Assembly (NCBI GenBank): GCA_907163375.1
Contig: CAJQUW010007110.1
Span: 62,001 to 126,000 of the forward strand
Reading direction: 5' to 3'
DNA: 64,000 bases
Source of the DNA: Prostheceraeus crozeri
Taxonomy: Eukaryota > Platyhelminthes > Polycladida > Euryleptidae
The notes under the pieces were generated by a model. That model saw nothing but the letters and a program-made list of their open reading frames with translations, was not told where the DNA came from and made no database searches. The translations under genes were made by a program, and so were the position numbers. Positions 11,484 through 25,400 of the stretch are shown here, piece by piece (the stretch's first letter is position 1; the number at the start of each line of letters is the position of its first letter).

Positions 11484-11488
<5 letters not shown>
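11065..11488 (+). other. Segment between two (AT)n tracts, with a hammerhead-like fold
   Basis: A 424-base block with no coding signal, bounded on both sides by long AT repeats like the PLE fragments to its left. Its last hundred bases contain the hammerhead-like structure at 11388-11430. It may be a PLE leader or terminal piece, inferred from context and the ribozyme-like motif. Confidence 0.5.
11388..11430 (+). ncRNA. Hammerhead-ribozyme-like motif (decayed core)
   Basis: Stem I AGCCC (11388-11392) pairs perfectly with GGGCT (11426-11430). The first core strand is TTGATAA where CTGATGA is expected, two transitions away. Stem II GCCTG/CAGGC (11400-11404, 11410-11414) is a perfect 5-bp stem with a CAAGC loop. 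One extra A precedes GAAA (11416-11419). Stem III is the self-complementary ACCGGT, followed by C at 11425, making the usual GUC cleavage triplet. Hammerheads with very short stem III are reported from PLEs and retrozymes. The core changes suggest this copy is inactive. Confidence 0.6.

Positions 11489-11558
<70 letters not shown>
11489..11558. repeat. (AT)n microsatellite, about 35 units
   Basis: Uninterrupted alternating TA, the fourth AT tract in 2 kb. Confidence 0.95.
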
Positions 11559-11561
<3 letters not shown>

Positions 11562-13372
11562 GGATTCACGATCTTCTTGCGGATATTTACAAGTTGCTAT
11601 TATGCAACATTATATAGGTTTTTACAATGTTTAAAGAGCCAAAAGTCGAAGTCCACTGAATACCTTTACTAAAACGATTTCCATATGACTTATATCACAG
11701 AGTTTGCAAGGCTTACGGCGCATGACAAAATGCTTTTAAGCACGATAATTAATTAGTCCTTCTTTACTTAATCTGTGTTTATGTTGTCCAATTAATAATG
11801 TTAATCTTCGTTTCAATTCATTCAAATGTTTTTTGGGTACGGTGTATATTAAACACCATTCTGCGTCTGGCTCCATACCCAGAAGTCCAGCAGTAGAACG
11901 TCTAGGCTTTTTGGAGGAAGGGGAGTAGGCTTGCCCCGATCAATCAAACGATTATTCAATTTTGATGTCTGGAGTTCACCGTGTCCCATCCTATTGGTGC
12001 ATCCGTGTTCGATTTCATAGCTGTGTCTTGACTGGAAGTACTGTGTACAAAATGCCTTTGTGACGTTCTACAGTGACTGCTTCCTCCATTACCTGGCAAC
12101 TTATCCAATCGTAAGGTAAGATGAGACCACAGAACAACAAACTGTTAAAGGTGATTGTCTTGGTTTCGTGTCAATCAAGTGAGAGTTCGTGAGGTTGACA
12201 TTCCCATTGAGAATGTTGTCTGATCACTAAAACTAATATTGAAAATGAAATATAGGATCCTATATTTTCAACCTTCAATCATCAAAAGATAAAATTGAAG
12301 TAGATTACGATTAACTTAAGGCTTCAAATAGTTTATTGTAAAACTGTATGCTTCGAATGTTTGATAATCCTTCCTTGAGTACATTGCTTTCGGGAAACAG
12401 AGAAAATTCGACTTCTTGTTCAATCAACGCTTTTTGATGGAATCGTCTTCGAAAGCTGCAACGATGTTTACCCTCTTGACAACCGAAAGTCTCCGCGCCT
12501 TGTGATCATCCACACATTTTCTTGGAGCCTCGAAGGAGTTTCCATAATCAGCTTTTCCAAGGAATCGATGCTCTTGCTAAAGAGGCTGTCTGTCTGTCGA
12601 TGTCGGAATTTTCACTACGTCTTCTCACGATCATGTTATCGCAAAAGTGGCAACTGAAGCAATCTCAGTCACCTCTAGGAAGAGATCGGATAGCAAATGT
12701 TACGTACAACACAGTTAGAAAATCACGGCTAACGTCCAGCAAAGCAACCAATGTGCTGCATTCCACATGACTGATTTTCTATTGAATGAAATAAAACTCA
12801 AACTTATTCATTGATGGTGCACCTTTTCGTCGAGTGCAGACGTATTTGCATCAGTTCATCTGTCCAAAAAACTTTGTTCAATGCACTGTGTTATTCACCC
12901 TAATATTGCTAATAAAAATCCGCTAGAAGATCGCGATCACCCTGTATACCAAATACTTTCTAGAGTGTGACAGCAAATATCGAGTTTTTTGAGATTTAGT
13001 TCATAATTTGCAAGCTTCTTGACTAATTTGTGACGATTAACATCCCCACCTGCATGGTTGGTAGACATCCCTTTCCCGAAAATGTTGTATTTGCATCAGT
13101 CTAAATCCAATTGCTTATTTGCGAAAAAACAGTGAAACATTTCTGCTCCATGTAGAAAAATGTGGATTTCAGCTATTTTTTCAGAAATTTTACATTTTGA
13201 GAGAAAAACACGTCAAAGGAAACTATTTATTTCTTTGTATCTAAAACGTATTTACAAATGAGATATTCACACAAAATATTGTCTGTCTGAGTGAAAGTTA
13301 CATAAGAGATAGAAAGAGAGAGAGAAACAAACAAAGGGTGAAAGGACCATTATATGTAGTCATCCACAAGAA
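11559..13372. other. Intergenic region downstream of the SLC4A11-like gene
   Basis: No clear gene. On the plus strand near 12537-12590, HNQLFQGIDALAKEAV faintly resembles the GNE-x-ADALAKEA end of a retroelement RNase H domain, but frames are broken around it. The last 150 bases before 13372 are the probable 3' UTR of the transporter. A GA-rich run lies at 13308-13326. Confidence 0.45.
13226..13231 (-). terminator. Candidate poly(A) signal of the SLC4A11-like gene
   Basis: AATAAA on the minus strand about 140 bases past the stop codon. It is the first canonical signal downstream and would give a short 3' UTR. Chance occurrence is possible in such AT-rich DNA. Confidence 0.5.
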
Positions 13373-13436
13373 TCAGAAAGATTTGTCCAATGCATCTAAA
13401 TATTTCTCTGCGATCACTTTCGGTAAAATTAAATGC
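13373..13436 (-). CDS. SLC4A11-like: SLC4A11-like gene, terminal exon
   Basis: Acceptor ctgtttcag, residues 524-543, then TGA at 13373-13375. It encodes [20 protein letters not shown], the cytosolic C-terminal tail. Human SLC4A11 ends similarly ([20 protein letters not shown] and two or three more residues), so the C-terminus is complete and of normal length. Confidence 0.95.
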
Positions 13437-16400
13437 CTGAAACAGAAAAGAAATTCAGTCACATAATAATCCGTTGCTAAGAGAGCAAAATACAATAAAA
13501 AATACACATGTAGATCCAGTTTACTGTCATTCCCAAATGCATGATATTGAAAAATTAATTTGAACAAGCATATTCAAATGCCACCGGTTTATGACAAAGT
13601 ATACGATTCTGATGACTATGCAGGTACAATTCACAAAATCTTGATATATCTGAAGGCGCAAATACACGGGGTAATAATAATAATAGGCGCCAATAATAAC
13701 GGCGTTAACAATACACGGGTTAACTTAGTGAGCTTCCACTAAATCTCGCGCGTCTTGCTACACCACGCACACCTTCTTCTTTGAAGAGTGTGCCGGTCAA
13801 GTACTAGTAAGTTGCCTCTCGTAAATTACCTACAGTTCGTCTACACGGCAAGTTACCTGTGACCATTTCTATGCCTGTGACGGTTCACTATCAGACTACA
13901 ACAGCACAACTCATTTATTTTCATTCTCTTGCGACTTGTTTAGCAGATGTACATTATAGCGTAGCAATATTTCTGAACCAGACCTTTATCCATAGAGATG
14001 GATTCATTTGCGCCTGGGTTAGTGTAGAGCGGACACAGTCGAATCCCAGCTATTGTCTGCAATGGCAGCAGCAAGCGATAGAAGAGAAATTGACATAGAG
14101 ATCTGTCTCTCTTTGGCTTGTGTGATTGGCCAAGCATCAACATTTTGCATTGAATCACTCCATGTTGAGGGCTTTTTTGAGTTACAAAAACGATGTGACC
14201 ATAAACAACCGATATTCTGCTATAGCAACGGAATAGAACGGACATGGACAATGCGACTGTTCATTGGTTAATATTCTGCCGGCTGAATGTCAAACGATTT
14301 AATTTTCTGCAGATTAATAGTTTTTGAACGACAGTATAACACCGAACTCAATAGAAATTCCTCCGATTTATTCTACCGGCAACACGTCTAAGTGATGCCG
14401 ATTTTATCAGAAGAAATCGATAACACTGAAAGGTGACACCTCTAAGCATATACAGTATATGATAAAATTATAGAAAGTCTACTATTATCTACATCCTTGC
14501 CTCTAAATGGGAGCACCTAAATGGGAGCACTTTTGAATTATCGAAGAATTTCGTTCAATGGTAAACCAGCATCTTCAATTTTCAAAGAAAAGTGTCATAT
14601 TTAATGAAAATCGACCAAGCTTGACAACATTTAAACACAAAGTATCATGGGAGCATCATCATATAGTGTGAGCTCGAAGTCAAATTACGGTAATTTTCAG
14701 ACTAACTTTACAGATTTCAAGGCAGCTTGACATCTGAATATATGCAAATGGACGACACTTCTGTTCTACTTGCTGATAATGCATACATCAACTCATGACT
14801 TTGACTTGAATTCCAACATGGAAAATCAACAAAATGAAGAGACTGAAAAGTATTAATTTCTAGTTCCAATCGCTCGTTATCTGATAAATGACATCGAAAA
14901 CAAGAGTTGTCAATAAGAGTTTGAATTCAATAATAATCTGGTCTTTGGATGACGAATCATTCCAGCAGATTTTCTTGATTGATAACTTATAAAACCGGTG
15001 TTGTAGTGTAGAATATCAAGTTCACTGTCAACCGGCTTTTCAATGCAAACCTATTAGATGAATTGAGTTACGAAATTAGTTTGGACCTGAACTAACTTGT
15101 ACATTTCCCACTCGTCACTGAACTGCGTGCGATTTGAGAAGTACATCTTATCAATCCTTCAAACAGATCTCTAGAGATATTAAAATCAAATGCAGCTTTT
15201 TGTTTTGCTGCGTGAGAATTGCTGAAAATACAATTTCAATGAACTAGGATATCAATATTGAGAGTTAGTACTTGAAATCAATTCCCAACGTAATATAATA
15301 TTTGAAGATGTGTCGACATCTTGAGGCAAAATGTCTTCCGTTTGTTCTTGAATCAATTCTGTGCAATCTTTCAAATATCATAAAGGCACACAATTATCTA
15401 TTTTCCCGTGATGTATACGGTTGGAAAAATGCTTCTACTCATCTTCGTTTTTACTGACAGGATCTAATCTAATCTACATTAATTAATATTGCAAAAGTTA
15501 TTTGTCTCCATTCTCCCTTTTCATAGGATCTTTGTGAACTTCCATTTAGCCAAGAATTGAAACAGCTGACCACCTCTTGAACGGTTTGAAATTTTATAAA
15601 GAAGTTAGTCGTAGTTAAACGAAGTGACGCAGTGTTTTATGTGAATAACTTCTAGGCACATCAAGTAAAAAAGTAAAATCCAAATGACACATATTGTCAT
15701 GAATTAAAGTCAGCATTTTCAGGTTGCAGATAATTTGCTCATCATGGAGTAATGACAATGTAATTGATGCGTTGTAAAATGATGTCGATTGAATTTATAA
15801 AATACTTGCATGGATTCAATATGCTCTGTCTATTTAGTCATTAACTGGGGAAGAAGTGATCGGGCAAATTGCTAGAATAACTCCTGTATGGAGTAATCAA
15901 TGCATTTCAAAATTTCATCAGCTTAATATGTTAGTCTAACATCTTTTGAAAAATAGAGAACTAAGTTGTCTCACCGTTTGAGTTGCCACTTCGAACAACA
16001 ATTATGAAATCGCAAAACAGTAGTAAAATTTATTTACTGCTTTGAAATTAATTACTACTTTTTTTAGTTAAAAACTAGTTTAAATCTGACACAAGACGTT
16101 TATTTACTTATCTCTGATCCTCGTCTGACCTCAATTCTGAACTTCGCTTTTAAGATTGCTCCATTACTTTATAACTCGCTTATATCAATTTGTAGATTCC
16201 TTTTGAATCTTTGCTAATTGACAAAAACACAAAGTATTTGACATTTCTTCCGTGTTTCTACTCAAAGAGAAGCTTCAACAGATGAAGAACAATACCCTTT
16301 TTTAATCGTCTCGACAAGTTTGATTGATGCATAATTAATAAAATCGGACCTTTAGTTGAGGGGAAAATCTGCGGGAGGGAGAAGGACGTCCACCCATTGT

Positions 16401-19400
16401 GGAGAGAATTGACCGGGCGCTGAAGAGCATCGAAATGCGAAGGGAGAGGGGTTTGCCATCCACCCACTTTATTCTAAAAGCATTGCTCAGGATTACTTGA
16501 AAATCACATCACTGACATTTGTTCTTTCCAATGACATTATTAGACTGACTCTCGGCCTTTGGCTATGGCTCTTCGTTCTATAACTGGGAATTAATATATG
16601 GACATGTAAATATATTTGTAAAACGGATAAGCATATTTTTGTCAAACTTTGATTATAAATCACCTTGACAGTTAACCTTTTTGATGCTAACATGGCTTTA
16701 TGTGTTCAGATGTCACTTTTGAGTAGAAAAAGATAAGATGATAAAAACATAGAACTGATATTCACGGTGGAGACGAGTTGATGACATCACTTTTGAGGCA
16801 TGAAATGATGTATGAATTGATGCATAGAATGTTTGAGATTGCTGCGTCACCTGAAAGAGTTGGAGACCACAGTGAGTTTTATGACGTGAGAGTGCCTGTG
16901 AGGAGCTGGCCTTGAAGGAGGGTGCATAAAGAGTGAAATGGAGCCCTAAAGAGTTAAGGTGGTTGAGAGTCTAATGAGGCATCTTAAAAGTGACTAAGAC
17001 ACTTGTAAGGGTCATAACAGCGCATAAAGGAGTGACACACGTACAGAAAAATGTCATGTATCATGCATGTGAGGACGCTTCGGGAGCCACAGAAGCTTTT
17101 GAGGTCAAAGTGAATGGATAGGGTACTTTTAGTGTATATCAACTTCTCGTTGACAAAGGGTCGGGATCCGAAGCGTCCGAGAATCTGTAACCATTACTTA
17201 TACTTTTTTTCTATTTCGCTAAACTGTGGAGAGAAATATTTAACACCTTCCGTTGAAGCAATTAACTATATACATGATATGTTCCTGCCCAGTGCTTTGT
17301 GAGGGAGCTTGAGACACGATGGTCGGCGCCAATAATGCTAATAGATTTCGCAATTAGTTTCAGTCATCCATCCCCCAATGTCTCTAATAAACTATTCACA
17401 CATCTACATAGTTGACCAGTCGTCGGGAGATCATTTTATCATTACAAGCTATCGATCGTTTCTTAAATTAAAAGTAAAGTCAGACGGTCTTTCGGCGTCC
17501 AGCCCCTTCAAACGGTCTATGGTAACAAACAGGATGCAACTGAGTAAAGTATTTATTCGAAGATGTGAGTTATGTTAAGAAGTGTGTTGACGGTTTGCAT
17601 GATTATCGAATTGTAAAAAGAGAATGTAGTCTGGAGATTCCTGTTTCCTGTTGATCTGCGGTCTAAGTTGTGTTATTGTTTTGGCCTCTGCTATTGTTGT
17701 TTCTCGAGTTCGCAGCTTGCGAAGGAGACCGACCTGAAAGTTACCGATGCCGCCCATCGGGTATCGTGGTTATTTCATAACAAAAGGCCTCTAAACTAGT
17801 ACACGACGAAATGAAGTCCTGTTGTTAGTCCAGCTTCGCTCAATCATATCGTTTGTATTCTTGTGGTGTGCTCTTTTCAACAAGATGTCATCAAATTGTT
17901 TAACAATTGTTTACTGTAAATAGAACGTAGATACTGAAGTTAGCAAATTTTCTTAGCACTTCCACTGACAGAAATGCTGCTTCGTTGTTACGCTTACAAT
18001 TTGTAAACTTGACACAAGAAATAGAACCTCACATTGTATCGACATGTAAAATCTGCAGATAGAAGTATCTCAGATCCGAACTTCGTTTCGGCCATGGATT
18101 AGTATTTTTAAGCCTTGATTGTTTTTTCGCTGACCTTCTTCACTATGGGCAAGGCGGCTGTATCTTCGATTATCGAAGAGACGAATAGCGACGAAGCGAT
18201 AACAAAGTTGAGACAATCTGACTGGAGAATCACAGATAAGGTCTACTTTCAACCATGAAAGCATGGCTGAGGCACTGTGTGAAATGTAGATAAAAGTGGA
18301 CGCTCACCGAATCGGCATTTGCAACATAAGAAGTATAGGAAAGCCCATCTTCATGTACGGTGTAGGGGCGAAGCCAAACAAGCACATGAGACCCAATTGA
18401 AGCAGTTGGAGCAGCGTAAAAATGTGCACTTTTCGTTGCGGAACTCGACGCAGATAGTGCGATGGTGGATACGCCGCCTGAAAAATGAAATGACACGATG
18501 ACTATTTTAATGGATGCTTAAACAGTCTTTATATTTTGGATTTTCTAGATGCGCCTAGATATTGACATTTGATAGGCAGACTAATAATCTTATCAACTTA
18601 AATTTGTGACTTCACTGTTGTCTAGATGGATTTGATGGTCACTAATTGCATGTTCATGTTGAGGATCCCGTGTACATTGACTTTAAGATAGTGACCACAT
18701 GTTGCATTTTTTAAATAAGGAAGTTTCTTATATTTTTTGAATACCAGCAGGTCTTGAAGAAAATGACAGTTAAGGCTTTGTTTGAAAAAGGTTGTAAGCG
18801 TTGATATTTAAAGCCATGCTTTTCGACATGGTTTAAAATCGTGTTTTCAAATCTCATATAAAGTCGTGGTTTCAAAATGCTTTGCCGCTGTGCTCTTTAT
18901 TAAGCTCTTCAGAGCAAGCAAGGTTTGTCAAACCATTTTTGAGATTCCAAAATTGATAAGTATGATTCAGGGTTGTGTAGGCACCAATAATCCTTATGTC
19001 CATCCACAAATTTCTAGTGAAGCTGGGAATACTGAATATGAACTGCTACTAACAAATATAAACATGATGTAAGTAGCATGATACAATTCGCATGAGACAA
19101 AGAAAACTTGCGGTTATCCTGCTATTATACATGCCCTGTTTCGCATATCAAACAGCTTATGAAGTTCTCGATTCATTTGACAATACTTGAACATAAAATT
19201 CAATTAAGGAAAGCAGTGCATGCACTACAAGATTTGACGAAAAAAGGAAAATACAGTATGTATAAAGAACGAACAAATTGTTTTCTGCATTTGAAACATT
19301 AAAAATCATGCTTGTAGATACTTTGTATGTTTCCCAAAATCTATAAACGAGACTTACTTGCTCTGTCACAAACAGAAGAATTCGTTCAAACATCTGATTG

Positions 19401-22400
19401 TCGTATAATGCGGTGATGGCCATGTAGATAAAGAGTCCATCGAGGACGGATGGAGGAATATACGACAATGGCATCGGAAGCATGAGCAACGAAAGACCGA
19501 TCAGAATATGGGAAATAATGCCAGTCAATCGAGTTTCCCTCACACGGACGATTCTGAAAATGTAGAAATCGAATTTTAGCCATTCAGAGAGTCAGCATCA
19601 AAGGTGACCTGATGGAACTTTCATAGAACCTAATAGTATATAGAGAGAAAATCAATATTTCGACCTACGAAGAGCACACAGTGGAATTCGAGATAAAAAC
19701 TGCTGATGAATGAACTGGGTACTGCTAAGTCTAGCATATGCTTATAGAGCATGCTTTGCAATTAGAAAATCAGAAATCCTGGCAACGATCGTGACGTCAA
19801 GGGGTTTCAACTCAGAATTCAACCAAAGTCCACCACTAACGACTAGAATTCAACCAAAGTCTACAACCAACCGTCAGAACTCAACCATGACCGACCACTG
19901 GCCGCTAGACTTCAACCAAGGCCATCCACTGACCGTGAGAACTCAAACAAAATCCGACAACTAACAGTAAGAACTCAACCACAGCCGACCACTAACCGTA
20001 GGAACTCAGCCAAACCCGACCACTAGCAGTAAAAATTCAACCAAAACCGAACACTAACCAAAGTCAACCATGGTCTATGACCGACCACTAACTGTGAGCA
20101 TTCAACCACAGCCGACTATCAAGAGCTAGAATCCGACCATTACCGATCACCGACCGTTTCCTATACTTTTTCTAATCCTATTCGGTTGTCACCGAACAGT
20201 GGACGATGGGAATTTTACCTCTAACTGTAATAATTTAGCGATAACCGACTACTAACCGTCATAATTCAACCACAATTGACTTAAAACGCTAGTATAGATT
20301 AAAGTTCAATGTTCATCCATTGCTCTATTGCCTATTTATTGGGCTCCTTAGTTGACATATCTAGTTATCATTCACCGCGAATGATTTCCTTATCGATTGC
20401 ATGAAAATTTAAACTGCAAGCATCAATATGCGATCCAGATGATCATGTACTCTTAAACGCCATGATATGCTATCATTGACAGTGAAAGCTCGATAATGAG
20501 TCCATTCATAAGAAGAGGTTTACATTGTCATCAAATATTTTACTGATATTTACTTAGGTCAAGAATTGTAACAAAGCAGATCTGAAAGTCAATTATATTT
20601 AGAAATATTTGGTAAGAAGTCATGAAGTTTAAGACAACGAATCGATTGAAATAATTGTTTAGAATTCTTTAACTTGAATTCCAATAAAAAAAGTCCTTTC
20701 TTTTGAGCAGGCAATTCATTTTCTTCTTAGACAAGTATACAATTAAGAAAGTCGTCCGACAAATGAAGCGATCATGAAGGCGATTGTACAAGTGGACGAA
20801 TGAAAGAATCATTCTAATTGTTTCTTCCACACAATTCATACACTGTCACGAGAGAATCTTTTTACATCGCGTGGACAGGGGCCTATTCTTGACAAGTTAG
20901 TAAGAGAAAAATTTGTTCAAGTTCACTGTTTTCTCATCAATCAATATTTTTTGCTATCTTCTTGAGCGTCATTTTCAAAGAGCTTCAAGCTACCAATAAA
21001 AGGAGACACGACGTCTATAATCGAAATTTCAAAGTCAATCAAATGCTGATTTACTGTCTCATCTCTTCTCAAAATTTGATGCACCGTGTGCATGGACAAT
21101 TAACCTCACTCCTTTTCGTTAAGATGATTAGTTGCTTTAGATAAAATTCTTTAGATGTAAGAAATCTGTTAGATAAATTATCATCTTTCTATTAATTTTA
21201 GAAATTGAAGCATTCCTTTATTTAGTATTGATATCTATGAGCAGCACAAATTCTTTTAACGAATATCACAACGCCATCAGTTTGATTTTTTCAAGTTCAT
21301 AATTCATAAACATGATTAATCATTAACATCGCTATGTGTTTGATCTTTAGCATTTGTTTTTCATTTGCAGTGAGAATATGGCTCTGCGATATTCTAATAA
21401 TACGCAATTCTTAAATAAAATTCATTGTGAATATCATTTGCTTCAAATAGTATAATCACAACCAAGAATTCTGTCTTTCGTTTTTGATCGCTTTTGAATC
21501 GAAACCAGCAGTTTGTTGATGGCCACTTCAGCTGCTCGGTAAAGCGCAATGATATGCGGAATGTTTCAATCAAAATGATGAAGTTCTGAGACCTCTCATG
21601 CATATTGCGGCGCTGTGAAAGTATTACATGTACCGGGTAAATGAGGCATAAAGGTAATCCTTGCGTTTGTTCAATTGCACAATAAACTTATGGTATTTGG
21701 AAAAATGTGTTCCCGAAAACTGTCGACAATCTCAAGGCCGTGCTTTCAGGGGAAATCCAGAATTTGGACAAAGATGTGCTCAGGAGCGTGATTAATACCA
21801 TGCCATACGATCTCAAAGAGCTAATTCGAAACAACAGTATGCAAATGCCAGTAGTACAAGGTTGGAATCGGTCAGGAATTTTCTGACAACCGGCAACCGG
21901 CAAGACGAAGTCAACCCAACCGGCCGGTTGATCGGCCAAACCCAACCGGATGATCATGATCGTCTTTTATTAATTTTCACTTTGTTATTCAAACAAATGT
22001 GACAAAGTATTCTTCGGTTTGTAATTTAAAGGTAATTGTCCTCGACCTTTTTGAAATTTGTGATCTCAATAAGTTTTACAGCACCTTTTCTAACGGCCAT
22101 GCGCTGCCTGCTCTATTCATTGAATTTACTCATTTGAATATTTGATTATCTTTTAAAGCTAAATTGGTTTTGAAATCATTTGATTTTAAAAATTCGTTAT
22201 TGAAATAAAATGAATAAACATAATAAAATGAATGAGCCAAGGTATCCTTCTAAATTGTTTACTAAACGACGAATGTCAATTCAAATGCGTTTCTTTTATG
22301 AGTGCATTCGTCTATTGAGACTTTAATCGTTCTAAAATAAGCAATGAATAACGGATTATGGTGAACAGATTCAGATTAACCATATGTGATTGACCGTAAG

Positions 22401-25400
22401 CTATGTCTTTTTCTCATGTAATTTTATAGAAAAAAGATGTTAGTGTGTTAATTTTAACTTCTGCGTCAGTGGATTATCACTTAATTAGCAGTGGGTGTGG
22501 ATCAGTCTTAATAGGCTAGCGTATACTATTTTATCCAACATTAGATAAGCTTATTTCTGTATGACACGGATGCGCTTTCGTCTACATATGAATAATTTCA
22601 ATTTAAATTTATTAGTAGGTCTAGTGTCCTGCAACTTTAATTCGTCTAAGTTAACATTAGTTTCATCAGACATGAATTTTGGGATGCGTAAGCATGTGAG
22701 TAGACAAGATCACGAAACATTTGGGTATTGATGATATTTTTTGAACAATCTTGATGTCGATCTTAAAAATATACCAGGTATCTTCTATCGGGGACACTTT
22801 GAATAAGTTCAGTAAGCCGTACATAAATTGTGTATACAGTACATGACATTTCTTGTCTGATCGATCAATCTCAATATCTGCTGCCGATTGATTGCCGGTC
22901 GCCCGATTGACTTACACCGACACAACCCAACCGGTCAAAAGGGCCGGTCAGCCGGTCCCAGTTCCAACCCTGATGCAGTGACGTGCCTTTTGAAAATGGA
23001 TAGGTTTCAGGCTGGTTCTCATACTACAATTTCTTGTGTATGATTAAAATATAAAACACATATTTGATACTTAAAATTCGTTAATTTTTTGAGACACCCT
23101 GCAGGTTAGTCCCGCTAGATCTCAGTCAATGATCTGTCTAGATCTCATTCGCCAATTCAAATTGCGCTCGTGAAAAGTTAAGATGCTTCAAAATCTAAGG
23201 ACGAGCAGATTTAGTTCTCCTTCTCTCTGCAACTGCTCATCGTTTAGTTACTTTTTATTATTTTATTAAATGGTGTATCCAACAATTTTCAGGAATGCAT
23301 AGATGTATCACAATTAATTTCCGCTAATGATCTGAAGCGTTTAGAAACTTTGATTATGCGGTGAATTTTCGGCGATTAAATAATCGTTTTCGATCAAACC
23401 CTCATGTCCTCATAATCGTTACCGCGTCCACCAGCAGTTATTGCACGGATTCTACGAGTAAATCACATGGAATTTGGTACTTTACCCGATTCAGTTGAGT
23501 AATTGACGTTGATTTGACAAGGACATATTTTTGCAAAAAGCAAATTACAGTGCGGCAGCCAGAACGAGTTTTTACAGGGAACGAGGCCGAAAATGAGACT
23601 TTCACAGAATGGTATCCGCCCTGCGGCTATTATAAATTTGCGCGTCTGCCGAGTTCCACCAGGATCCCTTCCTGTCAGACTGTGTCAAAGAAATTACTTG
23701 TAAATCTAATGATGAGTAGGCTGAAGTGTTCGGCTAATATGAGAAATCCTATGCTTTCTCTGATTTGTAGGTAGACGTGTGCACATGTAATGGCCATAGA
23801 GAGTACATCATTCTGTGAAATTCATATTTTCGGCCACGTTCCATGCTTATTTAGTTCTGGCTGCCGGATTGTAGAACATCATAATTGATTATACAAAAGT
23901 CACAATTGTAAATCTGCTGACAATATACGATGTCCTAACTCTACATTTTCAATATGAAATCTTTCTTTTTGAAATGAATACTCCTGATGAGTTTTCTGCT
24001 TTGAATAATTTGATAGCTACTCGGCTGAGATTCGTCTTGTTCAGTTGCCTTACAGATTTCAAAGACAGCGCTTTTTTCCAAATGATTCTAAGTAAACTTA
24101 TTCAATGTCAGATACTATTAATCCCAGCGAGTACGGATGCAGCATAACACATTAATCGCGTCAGCGCCGAAATTCATATAAATTCGTCTCTTGTTTGAGC
24201 ATCCATCTTCAGTCCTTCCTTCTCAGTATGTCTCTCTATTCAAGACAAAAAGTATTTCCACGTTTATACCACGAGAAGACTCGTTGAATAAGTAAGCCTT
24301 TCCAATTCCAATCTGAGCTGTTAAGATTTCAAAATATTGATGTCAAATAAGGAAACTAATCGAAGACTTATCATGATTAGAGTCTCTTAATTTTCCATCC
24401 CCATAGCGACTGACAATGCCAAAAACTGATACATCGGTAGTCGACTGGTTTATGATTTCGTCGATAGACACGAAGCTTCGGAAACATAAAGAATTAATCC
24501 TTGTATGTTGTTCAGCAAGTCTGCTCAGCAATTTGACTGAGTTTCCCAACACAAATATTGAATGATCGGTTCTTATATTACCAAATTGTAGCCATGAGCT
24601 GAATCCTAAATAACGTGACGATATCAAGTTGCACTCAATTGCAGATTAACATTAGATCGCATGTTACAGATTCGCCTGCATCGACAGTTCGTCCATATCA
24701 GCACTATTTTGCCACCCCAAATCAATAAAATTCGTCTATCTTTGAGAAATCCTCAACAGCACTGTTAATAGATAACAACCAGCCTTTACCGACAACTCAT
24801 GTTTGATATCTTAAATAGGCATAACAAAAAGTACACGTTAGCAGTCAATTAAAAGTCAATCGATGTCCACGTCGACTGGAACAAAATATCCCCTATCAAT
24901 AACTTTACCTAATTTTTCAGGCCTCTCTCTCTCTCTCGACATCGATAGAAGTACGTCGAAGACGAAATTCTAAGTGATCGTGCTAATTTAGAGGTTAGGA
25001 GAAAATTTAAAAATGACTGTTTTTTGAGGTCCGGAACATCATCAATTTAACGTCCGTCGTATTCCTCTGCAGGCAAGATAATTTCCTTTGTTAATTACTA
25101 TTAATTGACATGGTACATGCACGTTGTTTGATGACATGCATGCATTGCATATTTCTTAATAAATACTATGTTCCAGACCTCTTAACACTTATGGTTGAAG
25201 AGCTTTGTGTAGGGTGATCTGGGATTCCACACATTAATAAGACCTTTAATAAAATCATACCGTTTATATACGTCTTCGGCTATAAGTATTATAATGCTGT
25301 TTCGGATTTTAGCTTCATTCATTGAAATGCATGAACCGTTAATTGTCCTCTCCTTCCAGCGTTTCATCTTACATAGTTTTCATGTTCACATGACTCACCA

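Noticed and set aside
9643-11558. CRISPR-like or defence-related repeat array
   Set aside because: The repeats are plain (AT)n microsatellites around retroelement pieces in an animal genome; no spacers of regular length.
12522-12770. RNase H domain suggested by GIDALAKEAV
   Set aside because: Only one short motif; flanking residues do not fit and no companion retroelement motif is nearby.
14501-14532. Short duplication CTAAATGGGAGCAC
   Set aside because: A single local tandem duplication with no further copies or structure.
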